In this document: positions 52,381-61,871 of the stretch, one piece after another
Layout of the letters: each line of letters opens with the position of its first letter
Position numbering within the stretch: position 1 is the first letter of the stretch
DNA from: Streptomyces griseus subsp. griseus
GTDB lineage: Bacteria > Actinomycetota > Actinomycetes > Streptomycetales > Streptomycetaceae
Reading direction: 5' to 3'
NCBI RefSeq assembly: GCF_000720255.1
Contig: NZ_JOJE01000005.1
Coordinates: forward strand, 62,001 to 126,000
DNA length: 64,000 nucleotides
Notes under the pieces: generated by a model
What the model was told of the DNA's origin: nothing
Database searches by the model: none
Seen by the model: only the letters and a program-made list of their open reading frames with translations
Translations under genes and position numbers: made by a program

Positions 52381-53691
52381 CTACCCGTTGCGGGGCCGGC
52401 CGTTCTGGTCGGCGAGGGCGGCCGGAGTGAGCGGATTCATAGCGGTCACATCGCGGGGGGCGATGGAGAAGCCCTGCCAGTGCACCGGCATCGGCTGCTG
52501 GTCCTCGTCGCGCGCGATGTGGTGGAAGCCCACGTTCACCCAGACCACGGGCCGGGTGAGGGTCTGCCCGTTCACCCACTGGTTGACGAACCGCGGATGG
52601 CCGTTCGCGCAGCCCGGGTTGTTGCTGGCGAACTGCTCGCACTTGTCGTACTCGGTGAAGTAGACGTCGTGCCGGGTGAAGCTGCGGCCCGGGTACTTGC
52701 TGGTGGCGTTCTGGACGATCTCGTACGACCGCGCGTGGCCGTCCTTGTTCTTTCCGGTGGCGCTGACCACGCGCCACCAGCGCATGTTCTTGGCGTCGCC
52801 CGCGAGTTCCTTGGTGACCTTGGTGCGGGTGGTCTTGTTGGTGGGCGCCTCCTGGCCGCGCGCGGGCGGGCTGACGACCGAGTCGTACTGCTCGACGGTG
52901 TTCTTGGAGGAGCCGTCGAGGGCGAAGTTGAGCTTCCAGAAGACGTTGTGGGCGTGGCTGGTGGCCTTGGAGCGGGCACCGTTGCCGATGGGCCAGCCGC
53001 GGCCGTCGCCGGCGTCGTAGTCGCCCGGCGAGAGGCTGCCGGTCGCGCCGACGTTCATGTTGATGGTGCCGTCGTCCTGGAAGCGCCATTCGGTCATGTA
53101 CTCGTACCAGCCGACCTTGTTGACGGTGTAGACGAGCAGGTCCTTGCCCTGCTCCTGGTACACCTTGTTGTTGTCGGCCTGCATGCGGTACGCGTGACCG
53201 CGCGCGCGGGTGGTGGTGCACAGCCCCTTGATGTTGGGGTTGTCCGAGTAGAAGGCGTCCTGGACCTTGACGGTCTTGATGGTGCCGCCGGGGCACTCGG
53301 CGGGCGCCATGTTCACCAGGCCCTGCGCGAAGCCGAAGCCCGTCAGGTCGTCGTACTCGACGCTTCCGTCGTCGTAGGGGACGTCGATCTGACCCAGTCT
53401 GGCGCTCTCCAGCACCTTGATGGGCTTGGTCTCGCCCTTGGGCTGGTAGGAGACGTTGTCCAGGACGAGGCCGGCCTTGCTGTCGTAGCGCCAGCACATC
53501 CGCCAGGTGGTTCCGGTGGAGAGCTTCTGCTCGATGCGGTAGGCCGCGCTGCACTCGGCGGCGGGTGCGGGGGCGGCCTTCGGCTGGGCGGTGGCCGGTC
53601 CGGCGCCCGTCGTCACACCGGCGGCCAGTGCGACCAGGGAGAGACCGACCGCCGTGCGCCCGCGGGCACGGCTGGAACTGTTCACGCGCAT
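52381..53691 (-). CDS. Secreted copper amine oxidase catalytic domain
   Basis: A 436-residue exported protein that aligns with the C-terminal catalytic domain of copper amine oxidases. The base Asp is D114/D115 (VEYDDLTGFGF), the tyrosine converted to topaquinone is Y196, the copper histidines are H246 and H248 (TSHAHNVFWKLNFALDG) and H390 or H391 (GFHHIARDEDQQPMPVHW). The spacings (about 82, 50/52 and 142) follow the family. The tyrosine sits in VGWYEY, where the family has G-N-Y-D/E: Asn is replaced by Trp. The N2/N3 domains are absent and appear to be encoded by the gene just upstream. Start ATG at 53689-53691 after AGGGAG. Confidence 0.83.
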   Translation of the reverse strand: MRVNSSSRARGRTAVGLSLVALAAGVTTGAGPATAQPKAAPAPAAECSAAYRIEQKLSTGTTWRMCWRYDSKAGLVLDNVSYQPKGETKPIKVLESARLGQIDVPYDDGSVEYDDLTGFGFAQGLVNMAPAECPGGTIKTVKVQDAFYSDNPNIKGLCTTTRARGHAYRMQADNNKVYQEQGKDLLVYTVNKVGWYEYMTEWRFQDDGTINMNVGATGSLSPGDYDAGDGRGWPIGNGARSKATSHAHNVFWKLNFALDGSSKNTVEQYDSVVSPPARGQEAPTNKTTRTKVTKELAGDAKNMRWWRVVSATGKNKDGHARSYEIVQNATSKYPGRSFTRHDVYFTEYDKCEQFASNNPGCANGHPRFVNQWVNGQTLTRPVVWVNVGFHHIARDEDQQPMPVHWQGFSIAPRDVTAMNPLTPAALADQNGRPRNG

Positions 53692-53746
53692 GAAGAAGTG
53701 ACTCCCTTGCAGGAGGGAAGGGTGGAAAAGTGGATGGAGTGCGGGC

Positions 53747-54568
53747 TCAGCCGCGGTCGAGCACGGCGACCTTGCGGGCGCTCAGGTCGACGATGAGGTG
53801 GCGGGCGTCGATCCACGGCCCGTTCTTCACCTTGGGGAAGAGCCGCACGCAGCGGTGTTCGCCGCACTTGTCGAGCGCGGCGGGCTGGGCGCCCGGCGTG
53901 GCCCGGTAGATCGCTGCGTTGAGCTGGAGCTGGTCCGGCGAGGTGAGCTCGTTGCCGGTGGCGTCCTTGTAGTCGGCCTTCAGGTCCGCGCCCAGCTTGT
54001 CGGCGATCAGCAGCTGTGCGGCCTCGGTGTTCTCGTCGCGGCTGAGCGGCGGCTGGACGCCGTGCTGCCGGGAGGTCTCCTCGACCTTGCCGGTGTCGAG
54101 GTTGACGGTCCTGGTGACGAGTTCGTCGCTCTTGTAGTCGTAGAACGTCACGACCGCGCGCCGGGGCGCGTCGGTGGCGTCGAGTTCGCCGGCCTCCGGC
54201 TCGGCGATGTCGACGGTGAGGCGCTGCGGGCCGCGGGCGCCCTCGACGTTCTCGCCGGAGGTGAGCATCTGCCGGTTCAGCGCGAGCTGCTCGACGCGCT
54301 TGGTCTCGTCGTCGGTCAGCGGGTCGAGGCCCTTGCCCTTCTTCCCCTCGGCGGGCGCCTCCTCGACGACGCCGGGCCGCGGCGCGGCAAGCGGGCCGCC
54401 CTGCTGCTGTGCCGCCTGCTCAGCGGCCGGTGCGCCGCTCGTCCCGCCCGTTTCCTTGGCGCCCGCCGTGCCCGGCAGGGTGACCGCGACCATCGCGGCG
54501 GTCCCCGCCACCGCTATGGCCGCGCCGGCCACCACCTTTCCCAGGTGGCGGTGCACTGTCTTGCGCAC
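53747..54568 (-). CDS. Secreted protein resembling copper amine oxidase N2/N3 domains
   Basis: A 273-residue exported protein with a Sec signal (VVAGAAIAVAGTAAMVAVTL) and a Gly/Ala/Gln-rich linker. From about residue 80 it follows the order of the two small N-terminal domains of copper amine oxidases: DPLTDDETKRVEQLALNRQ, RAVVTFYDYKSDELVTRTVN with LDTGKVEE, and the last strand DARHLIVDLSARKVAVLDRG, which resembles the domain-end segment of the Arthrobacter enzyme. Its stop is 55 bases before the catalytic-domain gene. Together the two would make one full oxidase. Confidence 0.7.
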   Translation of the reverse strand: MRKTVHRHLGKVVAGAAIAVAGTAAMVAVTLPGTAGAKETGGTSGAPAAEQAAQQQGGPLAAPRPGVVEEAPAEGKKGKGLDPLTDDETKRVEQLALNRQMLTSGENVEGARGPQRLTVDIAEPEAGELDATDAPRRAVVTFYDYKSDELVTRTVNLDTGKVEETSRQHGVQPPLSRDENTEAAQLLIADKLGADLKADYKDATGNELTSPDQLQLNAAIYRATPGAQPAALDKCGEHRCVRLFPKVKNGPWIDARHLIVDLSARKVAVLDRG

Positions 54569-54751
54569 GTTTTCTCCCTACTCCCCCTGTGTCCCTTGGG
54601 AGTATTCGTTTCTGCCCCACAGATTCGGCATACCGGGTATGCACTGGTCGGCCGGTAAGAGGGACGTAAGTCGTAGGTGGTTCCCTCACTTTTGGGGAGA
54701 CTCGGAGGAAGGTGCCACCGGGGGCACCACACACCTGGAAGAGTCGTGTAC

Positions 54752-56860
54752 ATGCAGGTCTGGCCTGGAGAGGCGTATCCACTCGGTGCCACGTACGACG
54801 GCGCCGGCACGAACTTCGCGGTCTTCACGGAGGCCGCGGACCGAGTAGAGCTGTGTCTGTTGCACGACGACGGCTCGGAGACGGCGGTGGAACTGCGGGA
54901 GAGCGACGCGTTCGTGCGGCACGCGTATCTCCCGGGCGTGATGCCGGGACAGCGGTACGGGTTCAGGGTGCACGGGCCGTACGCCCCCGAGCACGGGCTG
55001 CGCTGCAACTCGGCGAAGCTGCTGCTCGACCCGTACGCGCGTGCCATCAGCGGTTCGGTCCGCTGGGGCGAGGAGGTGTACGGCTACCACTTCGGCGAGC
55101 CCGAGCGGCGCAACGACCTCGACTCGGCCCCGCACACGATGTCGTCGGTCGTGGTCAACCCGTACTTCGACTGGGGTGACGACCGGCGGCCGCGCACCGA
55201 GTACCACCACACGGTGATCTACGAGGCCCACGTCAAGGGCCTCACCATGCTTCACCCCGGGCTGCCGGAGGAGTTGCGCGGCACCTACGCGGGGCTCGCG
55301 CATCCAGCGCTCATCGAGCATCTGGTGGAGCTCGGCGTCACGGCGCTGGAACTGATGCCGGTGCACCAGTTCGTCAACGACCACCGGCTGGTCGACATGG
55401 GCCTGAACAACTACTGGGGCTACAACACGATCGGCTTCTTCGCCCCGCACAACGCCTACGCCTCCTGGGGCGACCGCGGGCAGCAGGTCCTGGAGTTCAA
55501 GTCGGCGGTGCGGGCGCTGCACGAGGCCGGCATCGAGGTCATCCTGGACGTCGTCTACAACCACACCGCCGAAGGCAACCACCTGGGCCCGACGCTGTCC
55601 TTCCGGGGCCTGGACAACCCGTCCTACTACCGCCTCGCGGACGATCCCCGCTACTACATGGACACCACGGGGACCGGCAACTCCCTGCTGATGCGCTCCC
55701 CGCACGTGCTCCAGCTGATCATGGACTCGCTGCGGTACTGGGTCACCGAGATGCATGTCGACGGGTTCCGCTTCGACCTCGCGGCGACGCTGGCGCGGCA
55801 GTTCCACGAGGTCGACCGGCTGTCGTCGTTCTTCGACCTGGTCCAGCAGGATCCGGTCGTCTCGCAGGTGAAGCTGATCGCCGAGCCGTGGGACGTCGGT
55901 GAGGGTGGCTACCAGGTGGGCAACTTCCCGCCACTGTGGACCGAGTGGAACGGCAAGTACCGCGACACCGTGCGGGACCTGTGGCGGGGCGAGCCGCGCA
56001 CGCTCGCGGAGTTCGCCTCCCGGCTGACGGGTTCGTCGGACCTCTACCAGGACGACGGCCGCCGTCCGCTGGCCTCGATCAACTTCGTGACCTGTCACGA
56101 CGGGTTCACCCTGCACGACCTGGTGTCGTACAACGACAAGCACAACGACGCCAACGGCGAGGACAACCGGGACGGCGAGAGCCACAACCGCTCGTGGAAC
56201 TGCGGTGCGGAGGGCGAGACCGACGACCCGGGCGTGCTGGAGCTGCGCGGGCGGCAGACCCGGAACTTCATCGCCACGCTGCTGCTCTCCCAGGGCGTGC
56301 CGATGATCAGCCACGGCGACGAGTTCGGGCGCACCCAGCGCGGCAACAACAACGCCTACTGCCAGGACAGCGAGCTGGCCTGGGTGCACTGGCCCGAGGA
56401 CGGCAGCGAGCTGCTCGACTTCACGCGCGCGCTGGTGTGGCTGCGCAAGGAACACCCCGTCTTCCGCAGGCGGCGCTTCTTCCACGGCCGGCCCGTCGAG
56501 GGCACCCACGACGAGCTGTCCGACATCGCCTGGTTCACGCCCGAGGGCAAGGAGATGACCCAGCGGGACTGGGACTCGGCGCCGGCGTCGGCACTGACGG
56601 TGTTCCTCAACGGCAACGCGATCTCCGAACCCGGCGCGCGCGGGGAGCGCATCGCCGACGACTCCTTCCTGCTGCTGGTCAACGCCTCACCGCAGACCCT
56701 GGAGTTCGTCGTCCCGGTCGACCACGGCCGGCAGTGGCAGGTGGTGGTGGACACCGCGCTCCCGGAGGGCGTGGCACCGGGCACGGAGGCGAAGGTCCAG
56801 GCGGGCGACAAGCTGACGCTGGTGGACCGGAGCATGACGGTACTGCGACGGCCGGACTAG
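54752..56860 (+). CDS. glgX: Glycogen debranching enzyme GlgX
   Basis: Hydrolyses alpha-1,6 branches of glycogen or limit dextrin. 702 residues. A CBM48 domain (about 10-110; AYPLGATYDGAGTNFAVFTE) precedes the GH13 barrel, with region I VILDVVYNHTAEG, region II VDGFRFDLA (nucleophile Asp near 340), region III LIAEPWDVG (acid Glu near 378) and region IV FVTCHDGFTLHDL. The ATG at 54752 has GGAAGAG upstream. Next to TreY, it prepares linear maltodextrin for trehalose synthesis. Confidence 0.95.
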   Translation: MQVWPGEAYPLGATYDGAGTNFAVFTEAADRVELCLLHDDGSETAVELRESDAFVRHAYLPGVMPGQRYGFRVHGPYAPEHGLRCNSAKLLLDPYARAISGSVRWGEEVYGYHFGEPERRNDLDSAPHTMSSVVVNPYFDWGDDRRPRTEYHHTVIYEAHVKGLTMLHPGLPEELRGTYAGLAHPALIEHLVELGVTALELMPVHQFVNDHRLVDMGLNNYWGYNTIGFFAPHNAYASWGDRGQQVLEFKSAVRALHEAGIEVILDVVYNHTAEGNHLGPTLSFRGLDNPSYYRLADDPRYYMDTTGTGNSLLMRSPHVLQLIMDSLRYWVTEMHVDGFRFDLAATLARQFHEVDRLSSFFDLVQQDPVVSQVKLIAEPWDVGEGGYQVGNFPPLWTEWNGKYRDTVRDLWRGEPRTLAEFASRLTGSSDLYQDDGRRPLASINFVTCHDGFTLHDLVSYNDKHNDANGEDNRDGESHNRSWNCGAEGETDDPGVLELRGRQTRNFIATLLLSQGVPMISHGDEFGRTQRGNNNAYCQDSELAWVHWPEDGSELLDFTRALVWLRKEHPVFRRRRFFHGRPVEGTHDELSDIAWFTPEGKEMTQRDWDSAPASALTVFLNGNAISEPGARGERIADDSFLLLVNASPQTLEFVVPVDHGRQWQVVVDTALPEGVAPGTEAKVQAGDKLTLVDRSMTVLRRPD

Positions 56861-56947
56861 CCGTCGGCGTCACTCGTATGGGCCAGGGTCCGGGCAGGTG
56901 GCGGGGCCGATGACAGGAAAGGCGGTGGGGCGGGTACGTAGGTCTGC

Positions 56948-59302
56948 ATGACATCTGAGCGAGTGGACACGGCGGTTCCGACGGCCACCTACCGGCTGCA
57001 GCTGCAGCCCGAGTTCCCCTTCACGGCCGCGGCGGCGGCCGTGCCGTATCTGGCCTCGCTCGGGGTCTCGCACCTGCATCTGTCCCCCGTCCTGGAGTCC
57101 GTGCCGGGGTCGGCGCACGGCTACGACGTCGTGGACCACGCGCGCGTGCGTGAGGAGTTGGGCGGCGAGGAGGGGCTGCGGGCGCTCTCGCGGACCGCGC
57201 GGGAGCACGGTCTGGGCCTGGTGGTGGACATCGTGCCGAACCACATGGCCATGGCCCCACGGCACAACCGCGCCCTGTGGGAAGTGCTGCGCGAGGGCTC
57301 CGAGTCGCCGTACGCGCGCTGGTTCGACATCGACTGGGAGGCGCAGGAGGGGCAGGTGCTGCTCCCGGTGCTCGGCGGGCCCCTGGGTTCGGTGCTCGGC
57401 GACCTGCGCGTCGACGGGGACGTGCTGCGCTACCACGACCACGCGTTCCCGCTGCGTGAGGGCACCGCGGGGCTGCCGTTGCCGCGGCTGCTGGACGCGC
57501 AGTGGTACCGGCCGGTGTGGTGGCGGCTGGCTCGTACGGAGCTCAACTACCGGCGGTTCTTCAGCATCTCGGAGCTGATCGGGGTGCGGGTCGAGGACCC
57601 GGAGGTGTTCGAGGCCACCCACGCCAAGATCCTCCAGCTGCTGCACGAGGGCGTGGTCGACGGGCTGCGCGTCGACCACCCCGACGGACTCGCCGACCCC
57701 GACGCCTACCTGCGGCGGCTGCACGAGGCGACCGGGGGCCGCTGGACGGTCGTGGAGAAGATCCTCGCGGACGGCGAGCACCTGCCGGCCTCCTGGCCGG
57801 TCGCGGGCACCACCGGCTACGACGCCCTGCGGCACGTCGACGGCGTCCTCACGGACCCGGCGGGGGCCGGCGAACTGCTCGGCCGGTACCGGCGGTTCGC
57901 GGCGCCGCAGACCGACCGGGGCGGGCAGTGGGAGGCGACGGTGCGGCGCGCCGCGTACCGGGTGCTCTCGCACGAGCTGGCCGCCGAGGTGGACCGGCTG
58001 ACCCGGGTCGCGCACCGGCTGTGCGGGACGTCGCCCGACCCGGCGCTGCGCGACCGCGCGCCCTGGGCACTGCGCACCGCGCTGGAGGAGCTGCTGGTCC
58101 GGCTGGAGGTCTATCGCCCGTACGTCTCCCAGGACGCGGCCGCGGTCCTCACCGAGGAGGCCGCGGCCGAGGCCCGGCTCGCCTTCGTGGTGCCGGAGGA
58201 GGCCGGCGCGGTGGACGTCGTACGGAATCTGCTGCTCGGGCGGGCGGGCGGCGACGGGCCGGAGGTGGTGGAGCTGCGGACGCGGTTCGCGCAGACGGCG
58301 TCCGCGCTGCGGGCCAAGTCGGTGGAGGACACGGCGTTCTACCGGTACGTGCCGCTGCTGTCGGCCACCGAGGTCGGCGGCGATCCCGGGCGGCCGGCCC
58401 TGCCCCCGGAGGAGTTCCACGCGTACTGCGCGCGCGTGCAGCGCGACTGGCCCGCCACCGGGACCGTCGTGTCGACCCACGACACCAAGCGCAGCGCCGA
58501 CGTACGGGCCGCGCTGGCCGTGCTCACCGAGTGCCCGGAGCGCTGGGCGGACGCCCTGGCGGAGGCGACCCGCACCGGCGAGGGCGTGCCGGACGCGCAG
58601 CTGGCGTGGGCGGCCTGGCAGACGGTGTTCGGGCTCGGGCCCGCCGCCGCGGAGCGGGTGGAGCAGGCGCTGCTGAAGCATGTGCGCGAGGCGGGTCTCT
58701 ACACGAGCTGGACGGAGCAGGAGCCGTCGTACGAGGAGGCGGTGGCCGCGTTCCTCGCCGCGGGCCCGTGCGGGCCGCCGGGCGCCCGGGTGGCAGCCCT
58801 GCGCGAGGCGCTGGAACCGCATGTCCGGGCGAACGTGCTCGGCGCGGCGCTGCTCCATCTGACGATGCCGGGGGTGCCGGACGTCTACCAGGGCACGGAG
58901 GGCGAGTGCCGTGCGCTGGTGGACCCCGACAACCGGCGGGCGGTGGACTTCCCGCCGCGGGACGCCGGCGACAAGGGCGCGGTGACCGCGGCCGCGCTGC
59001 GGTTGCGCCGGCGGCGGCCCGGTGTCTTCGGGGAGTCGGCGACGTACGAGCCGCTGGCCGCGGAAGGCCCCGCGCGGGCGCACTGTCTGGCGTTCGCGCG
59101 CTCGGGTGAGGTGGTGGCCGCCGTGACGCGGTTGTCGCTGCGGCTGTCGGAGGCGGGCGGTTGGCGGGAGACGCGGCTGGCGCTGCCGGCGGGGCGCTGG
59201 GTCGACGTGCTCGCTCCGGAGCGGGAGTACACGGGGCACGCGCGCGTGGCGGACCTGTTCGCGGGGCTGCCGGTGACGCTGCTGGAGCGGGTGGGTGAGT
59301 GA
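56948..59302 (+). CDS. treY: Maltooligosyltrehalose synthase
   Basis: Isomerises the reducing-end glucose of maltodextrin to an alpha,alpha-1,1 link. 784 residues, normal for TreY. GH13 motifs: VVDIVPNHMA, GLRVDHPDGL (nucleophile Asp), TVVEKILADGEHLP (acid Glu) and TVVSTHDTKRSADVRA. The N-terminal YRLQLQPEFPFTAAAAAVPY is the usual TreY start. There is no obvious ribosome site before the ATG. The partner TreZ is not in the window. Confidence 0.95.
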   Translation: MTSERVDTAVPTATYRLQLQPEFPFTAAAAAVPYLASLGVSHLHLSPVLESVPGSAHGYDVVDHARVREELGGEEGLRALSRTAREHGLGLVVDIVPNHMAMAPRHNRALWEVLREGSESPYARWFDIDWEAQEGQVLLPVLGGPLGSVLGDLRVDGDVLRYHDHAFPLREGTAGLPLPRLLDAQWYRPVWWRLARTELNYRRFFSISELIGVRVEDPEVFEATHAKILQLLHEGVVDGLRVDHPDGLADPDAYLRRLHEATGGRWTVVEKILADGEHLPASWPVAGTTGYDALRHVDGVLTDPAGAGELLGRYRRFAAPQTDRGGQWEATVRRAAYRVLSHELAAEVDRLTRVAHRLCGTSPDPALRDRAPWALRTALEELLVRLEVYRPYVSQDAAAVLTEEAAAEARLAFVVPEEAGAVDVVRNLLLGRAGGDGPEVVELRTRFAQTASALRAKSVEDTAFYRYVPLLSATEVGGDPGRPALPPEEFHAYCARVQRDWPATGTVVSTHDTKRSADVRAALAVLTECPERWADALAEATRTGEGVPDAQLAWAAWQTVFGLGPAAAERVEQALLKHVREAGLYTSWTEQEPSYEEAVAAFLAAGPCGPPGARVAALREALEPHVRANVLGAALLHLTMPGVPDVYQGTEGECRALVDPDNRRAVDFPPRDAGDKGAVTAAALRLRRRRPGVFGESATYEPLAAEGPARAHCLAFARSGEVVAAVTRLSLRLSEAGGWRETRLALPAGRWVDVLAPEREYTGHARVADLFAGLPVTLLERVGE

Positions 59303-59440
59303 GCGCTCCGCGAGGGTGGCCACGGCGGCGTTCAGTGGGCCCTGCAACGCGACTTCAAGTGGCCCCGGTTCGCGGATGATTCATGAGAAATCCAGTCTCG
59401 CCCGGATTTCTGGCGGGTTGCCGGGCCTGGCCGCTCGGCA

Positions 59441-60274
59441 TCATCCGACGGTGTCCAGGATCTGCCGGATACGCGCGGCGTAGGCCCGGGGGTGGCTGGT
59501 GTTTCCGTTGTGGCCGCCGGGCAACTCCTGCAGTTCACAGTCGAGCAGTGCGACCAGGGCTGTCGCGCACTGGTGGTCGAAGACGGTTCGCGCGGTGGTG
59601 CGCCCGACAGCGGGCACGATGCGTGTGCTGACGTCCTTCAGCGCGGCGGTGTCGAGGGTGTCGTGAATGACCGCGGTGAAGTCGTGCCGGATGAAGTAGT
59701 CGAAGTTCGCGGTGCGCTGGGCGGTCATCGGCTGGGGCGTCAGATCGGGTTCGGTGTCCGTGGCGGCGGGGTCGATGCCCAGGGTCCTGGCGATCTCCGG
59801 GAGGGCGACGCCGAGGCCGTCGCGGAGGTAGAGGTCCTGAAGGGCGGCGAGTTCGTGCTCGTGGCGGGCGCGCTCATCGTCGGGCAGCAGGCGTGGGGCG
59901 ACCGGCTCGTGGGCGATGAGGGTACGGATCTGTTCGGGATGCCGCACGGCGGTGTGCATGCCGATGACGGCCCCGAGGCTGCAGCCGAGCATGAGTGCGG
60001 AGGTGTCCGTGAGAGAGGCCAGGAGGCGGTGGACGTCGTCGGCGTGCTCGGCCAGTGTGGCGCCCAGCTCGGGGGCGTCGAGTCGGCTGCGGGACAGGCC
60101 GCGGCGGTCGTAGGTGACCACGGTGTAGGAATCCGCGAGTTGGGCGACGAGGTCGGTGCTGCGGTCGGCGTCGCCCTCTCCGCTTTGCGAGATCAGCAGC
60201 AGCGGGCCGGCGCCACGGACCTGGTAGTGCAGGACGGCGCCAGGAACGGTGAGTGTGCCGGTGGTCTTGGGCAT
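59441..60274 (-). CDS. Alpha/beta hydrolase
   Basis: A 277-residue hydrolase. The ATG at 60272-60274 has GGGGGAT upstream; a longer frame upstream crosses the operator region and is rejected. The nucleophile is S in MLGCSLGAVIG (G-C-S-L-G elbow), the oxyanion strand is VLHYQVRGAGPLLLISQSGE, and the histidine is probably in ELPGGHNGNTSHP. It is divergent from the MarR gene, with repeated operators between, so the MarR protein most likely controls it. Confidence 0.88.
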   Translation of the reverse strand: MPKTTGTLTVPGAVLHYQVRGAGPLLLISQSGEGDADRSTDLVAQLADSYTVVTYDRRGLSRSRLDAPELGATLAEHADDVHRLLASLTDTSALMLGCSLGAVIGMHTAVRHPEQIRTLIAHEPVAPRLLPDDERARHEHELAALQDLYLRDGLGVALPEIARTLGIDPAATDTEPDLTPQPMTAQRTANFDYFIRHDFTAVIHDTLDTAALKDVSTRIVPAVGRTTARTVFDHQCATALVALLDCELQELPGGHNGNTSHPRAYAARIRQILDTVG

Positions 60275-60328
60275 GGTGATCCCCCTTGTGGGCGGGCGGT
60301 CCTTCCGCCGCGTCCTTCGACCACCGTA

Positions 60329-60376
60329 ATACATCGAACTAGATACATCAATCTCGATGAATCGAGTTCGATGTAT
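60329..60376. promoter_or_regulatory. MarR-type operator region with nested inverted repeats
   Basis: A perfect 12-bp inverted repeat ATACATCGAACT / AGTTCGATGTAT (60329-60340 and 60365-60376) encloses a second one, CTCGAT-GA-ATCGAG (60353-60366). It is AT-rich against its surroundings and ends 11 bases before the MarR ATG. Binding here would block both divergent genes. Confidence 0.82.
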
Positions 60377-60386
60377 ATTGGATGGC

Positions 60387-60848
60387 ATGAACGGAGTCGA
60401 GCTGTTCCTGCTGGGACGCACTCTGATGAAGATCGGCGAGGAGGCCTTGCCGGAGCCTCCGACCGGCGGCGGCCGATATGCGGGCAGCGCCCGCCTGGTG
60501 CTGATCGTGGCCAGTGACATCGCCGCTCATCCCGATACCGCGGTCGGCGAGATCGCCTCCCGCACCGGTCTGCCGCAGAGCCAGGTGTCCTCGGCCATCG
60601 CCCGGCTGAAGGAAGCCGGATCGGTGCGGACGGCGCCGGATCCCGTTGACCGGCGCCGTGTGCTGGTGCGTCAGGCCGCCGCGGTTTCCGAGCGAGTGGC
60701 GCAGGTTCGCGCCGTCGGCATCGAGGATGCTCTCGCCAGGGCACTCGGATCCGATGACCCGCACCGGCTGAGGGAGGTCTCGGAGGCGTTGGGTGTGCTC
60801 ACCCGGAACCTCATGCCGCCGTCAGGGGACCCGGATTCCCGCCCCTGA
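60387..60848 (+). CDS. MarR-family transcriptional regulator
   Basis: A 153-residue winged-helix regulator. Recognition part: TAVGEIASRTGLPQSQVSSA, then RLKEAGSVRTAPDPVDRRRV with the typical D-x-R-R-R wing. The ATG at 60387 is chosen because the earlier in-frame ATG lies within the operator. It is divergent from the alpha/beta hydrolase. Confidence 0.9.
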   Translation: MNGVELFLLGRTLMKIGEEALPEPPTGGGRYAGSARLVLIVASDIAAHPDTAVGEIASRTGLPQSQVSSAIARLKEAGSVRTAPDPVDRRRVLVRQAAAVSERVAQVRAVGIEDALARALGSDDPHRLREVSEALGVLTRNLMPPSGDPDSRP

Positions 60849-60974
60849 CCGGATGGGGCGGGACGGCGTACGGAAGATGGTGCATGAGCCCTTCCGGCGC
60901 ATTCCTGGCGGAGCCCGCGGGAGCTGACGCCCTTGAGGGAGTTGACCAGCTTGGAGACTGGACTTCGGGCGACA

Positions 60975-61871
60975 TCACTCCATCGACTCCAGAATGCGGT
61001 CGAGTGTCCGGCGCCCCATTCCGCTCATCGTCGGATTGCTCTCGACGTAGTACCAGACGACACCCATCGCCTGTTCGAACGCCCATGCCTTGCCGCGCTC
61101 CCACTCCAGGTCGTCACAGACCAGTGTCCGCCGGAGCACCTCCCGCGGGCCCGGCTGCAACAGGTGCCAGGCACTGACGAGATCCAGCGCGGGGTCGGCC
61201 GGGCCGAAGCCGCCGGTGTCGAGTACGCCGCTGAGACGGTCTCCCGCGACCAGTACATTGCCGGGTATCAAGTCACCGTGGCTCATCACGTCGGCACCCG
61301 TGCGTGGCAACTCCCGAAGGTCGCTCCACACCTGGCGCAGCCGGGGCACGTCGAGCAGCCCCTCACTCTCCTCGAAGCACTTCGCCATCCAATCGTCGTG
61401 GTGAGCGAGAACGCCGCCACGATTTTCGCCGCTGAAACGCCGCCCCCGCGTCTCGGTGTCCCGCAGGGCCGCGATGAAGGCCGCAAGGTCCTCGGCAAAA
61501 GCGTCCGACCCACTAGGGTCGGCATCGGAGGCGACCGTTCCCGGCAGCCATGTCTGGACCGACCATGGCATGGGGTAACCCGCTCCAGGCCTTCCCAAGG
61601 CGACGGGTTGCGGGGCGGGGAACCGAGACACCTGTGCCAGCTCCGCGCTCGCCCGGGCTTCCTGTTCCAGAACCGCCAGCGCCTCGGCAGCATCGGCCAG
61701 ACGCAGTGGGAAACGCGCAGAGAGGTCGTTCCCGATGCGGAAGATGGCGTTGACCGTCCCGGTTGACGACAGGCGTCGGATCGCCCTGCCGCTCCACTGA
61801 GGGAACTGTTCTTGGATCAAGGTCGCGACGATGTCGGTGGTCACGTCCACTTGGTCATCGTGCATGGTCAT
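60975..61871 (-). CDS. Aminoglycoside-phosphotransferase family protein
   Basis: A 298-residue kinase-like phosphotransferase. Catalytic loop VMSHGDLIPGNVLV, metal loop GVLDTGGFGPADPALDL and the substrate-side WSVQTWLPGT near residue 100 are all present. The start may be the ATG at 61869-61871 or one two codons later. This subgroup includes streptomycin- and hydroxyurea-type kinases; the true substrate is unknown. Confidence 0.87.
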   Translation of the reverse strand: MTMHDDQVDVTTDIVATLIQEQFPQWSGRAIRRLSSTGTVNAIFRIGNDLSARFPLRLADAAEALAVLEQEARASAELAQVSRFPAPQPVALGRPGAGYPMPWSVQTWLPGTVASDADPSGSDAFAEDLAAFIAALRDTETRGRRFSGENRGGVLAHHDDWMAKCFEESEGLLDVPRLRQVWSDLRELPRTGADVMSHGDLIPGNVLVAGDRLSGVLDTGGFGPADPALDLVSAWHLLQPGPREVLRRTLVCDDLEWERGKAWAFEQAMGVVWYYVESNPTMSGMGRRTLDRILESME

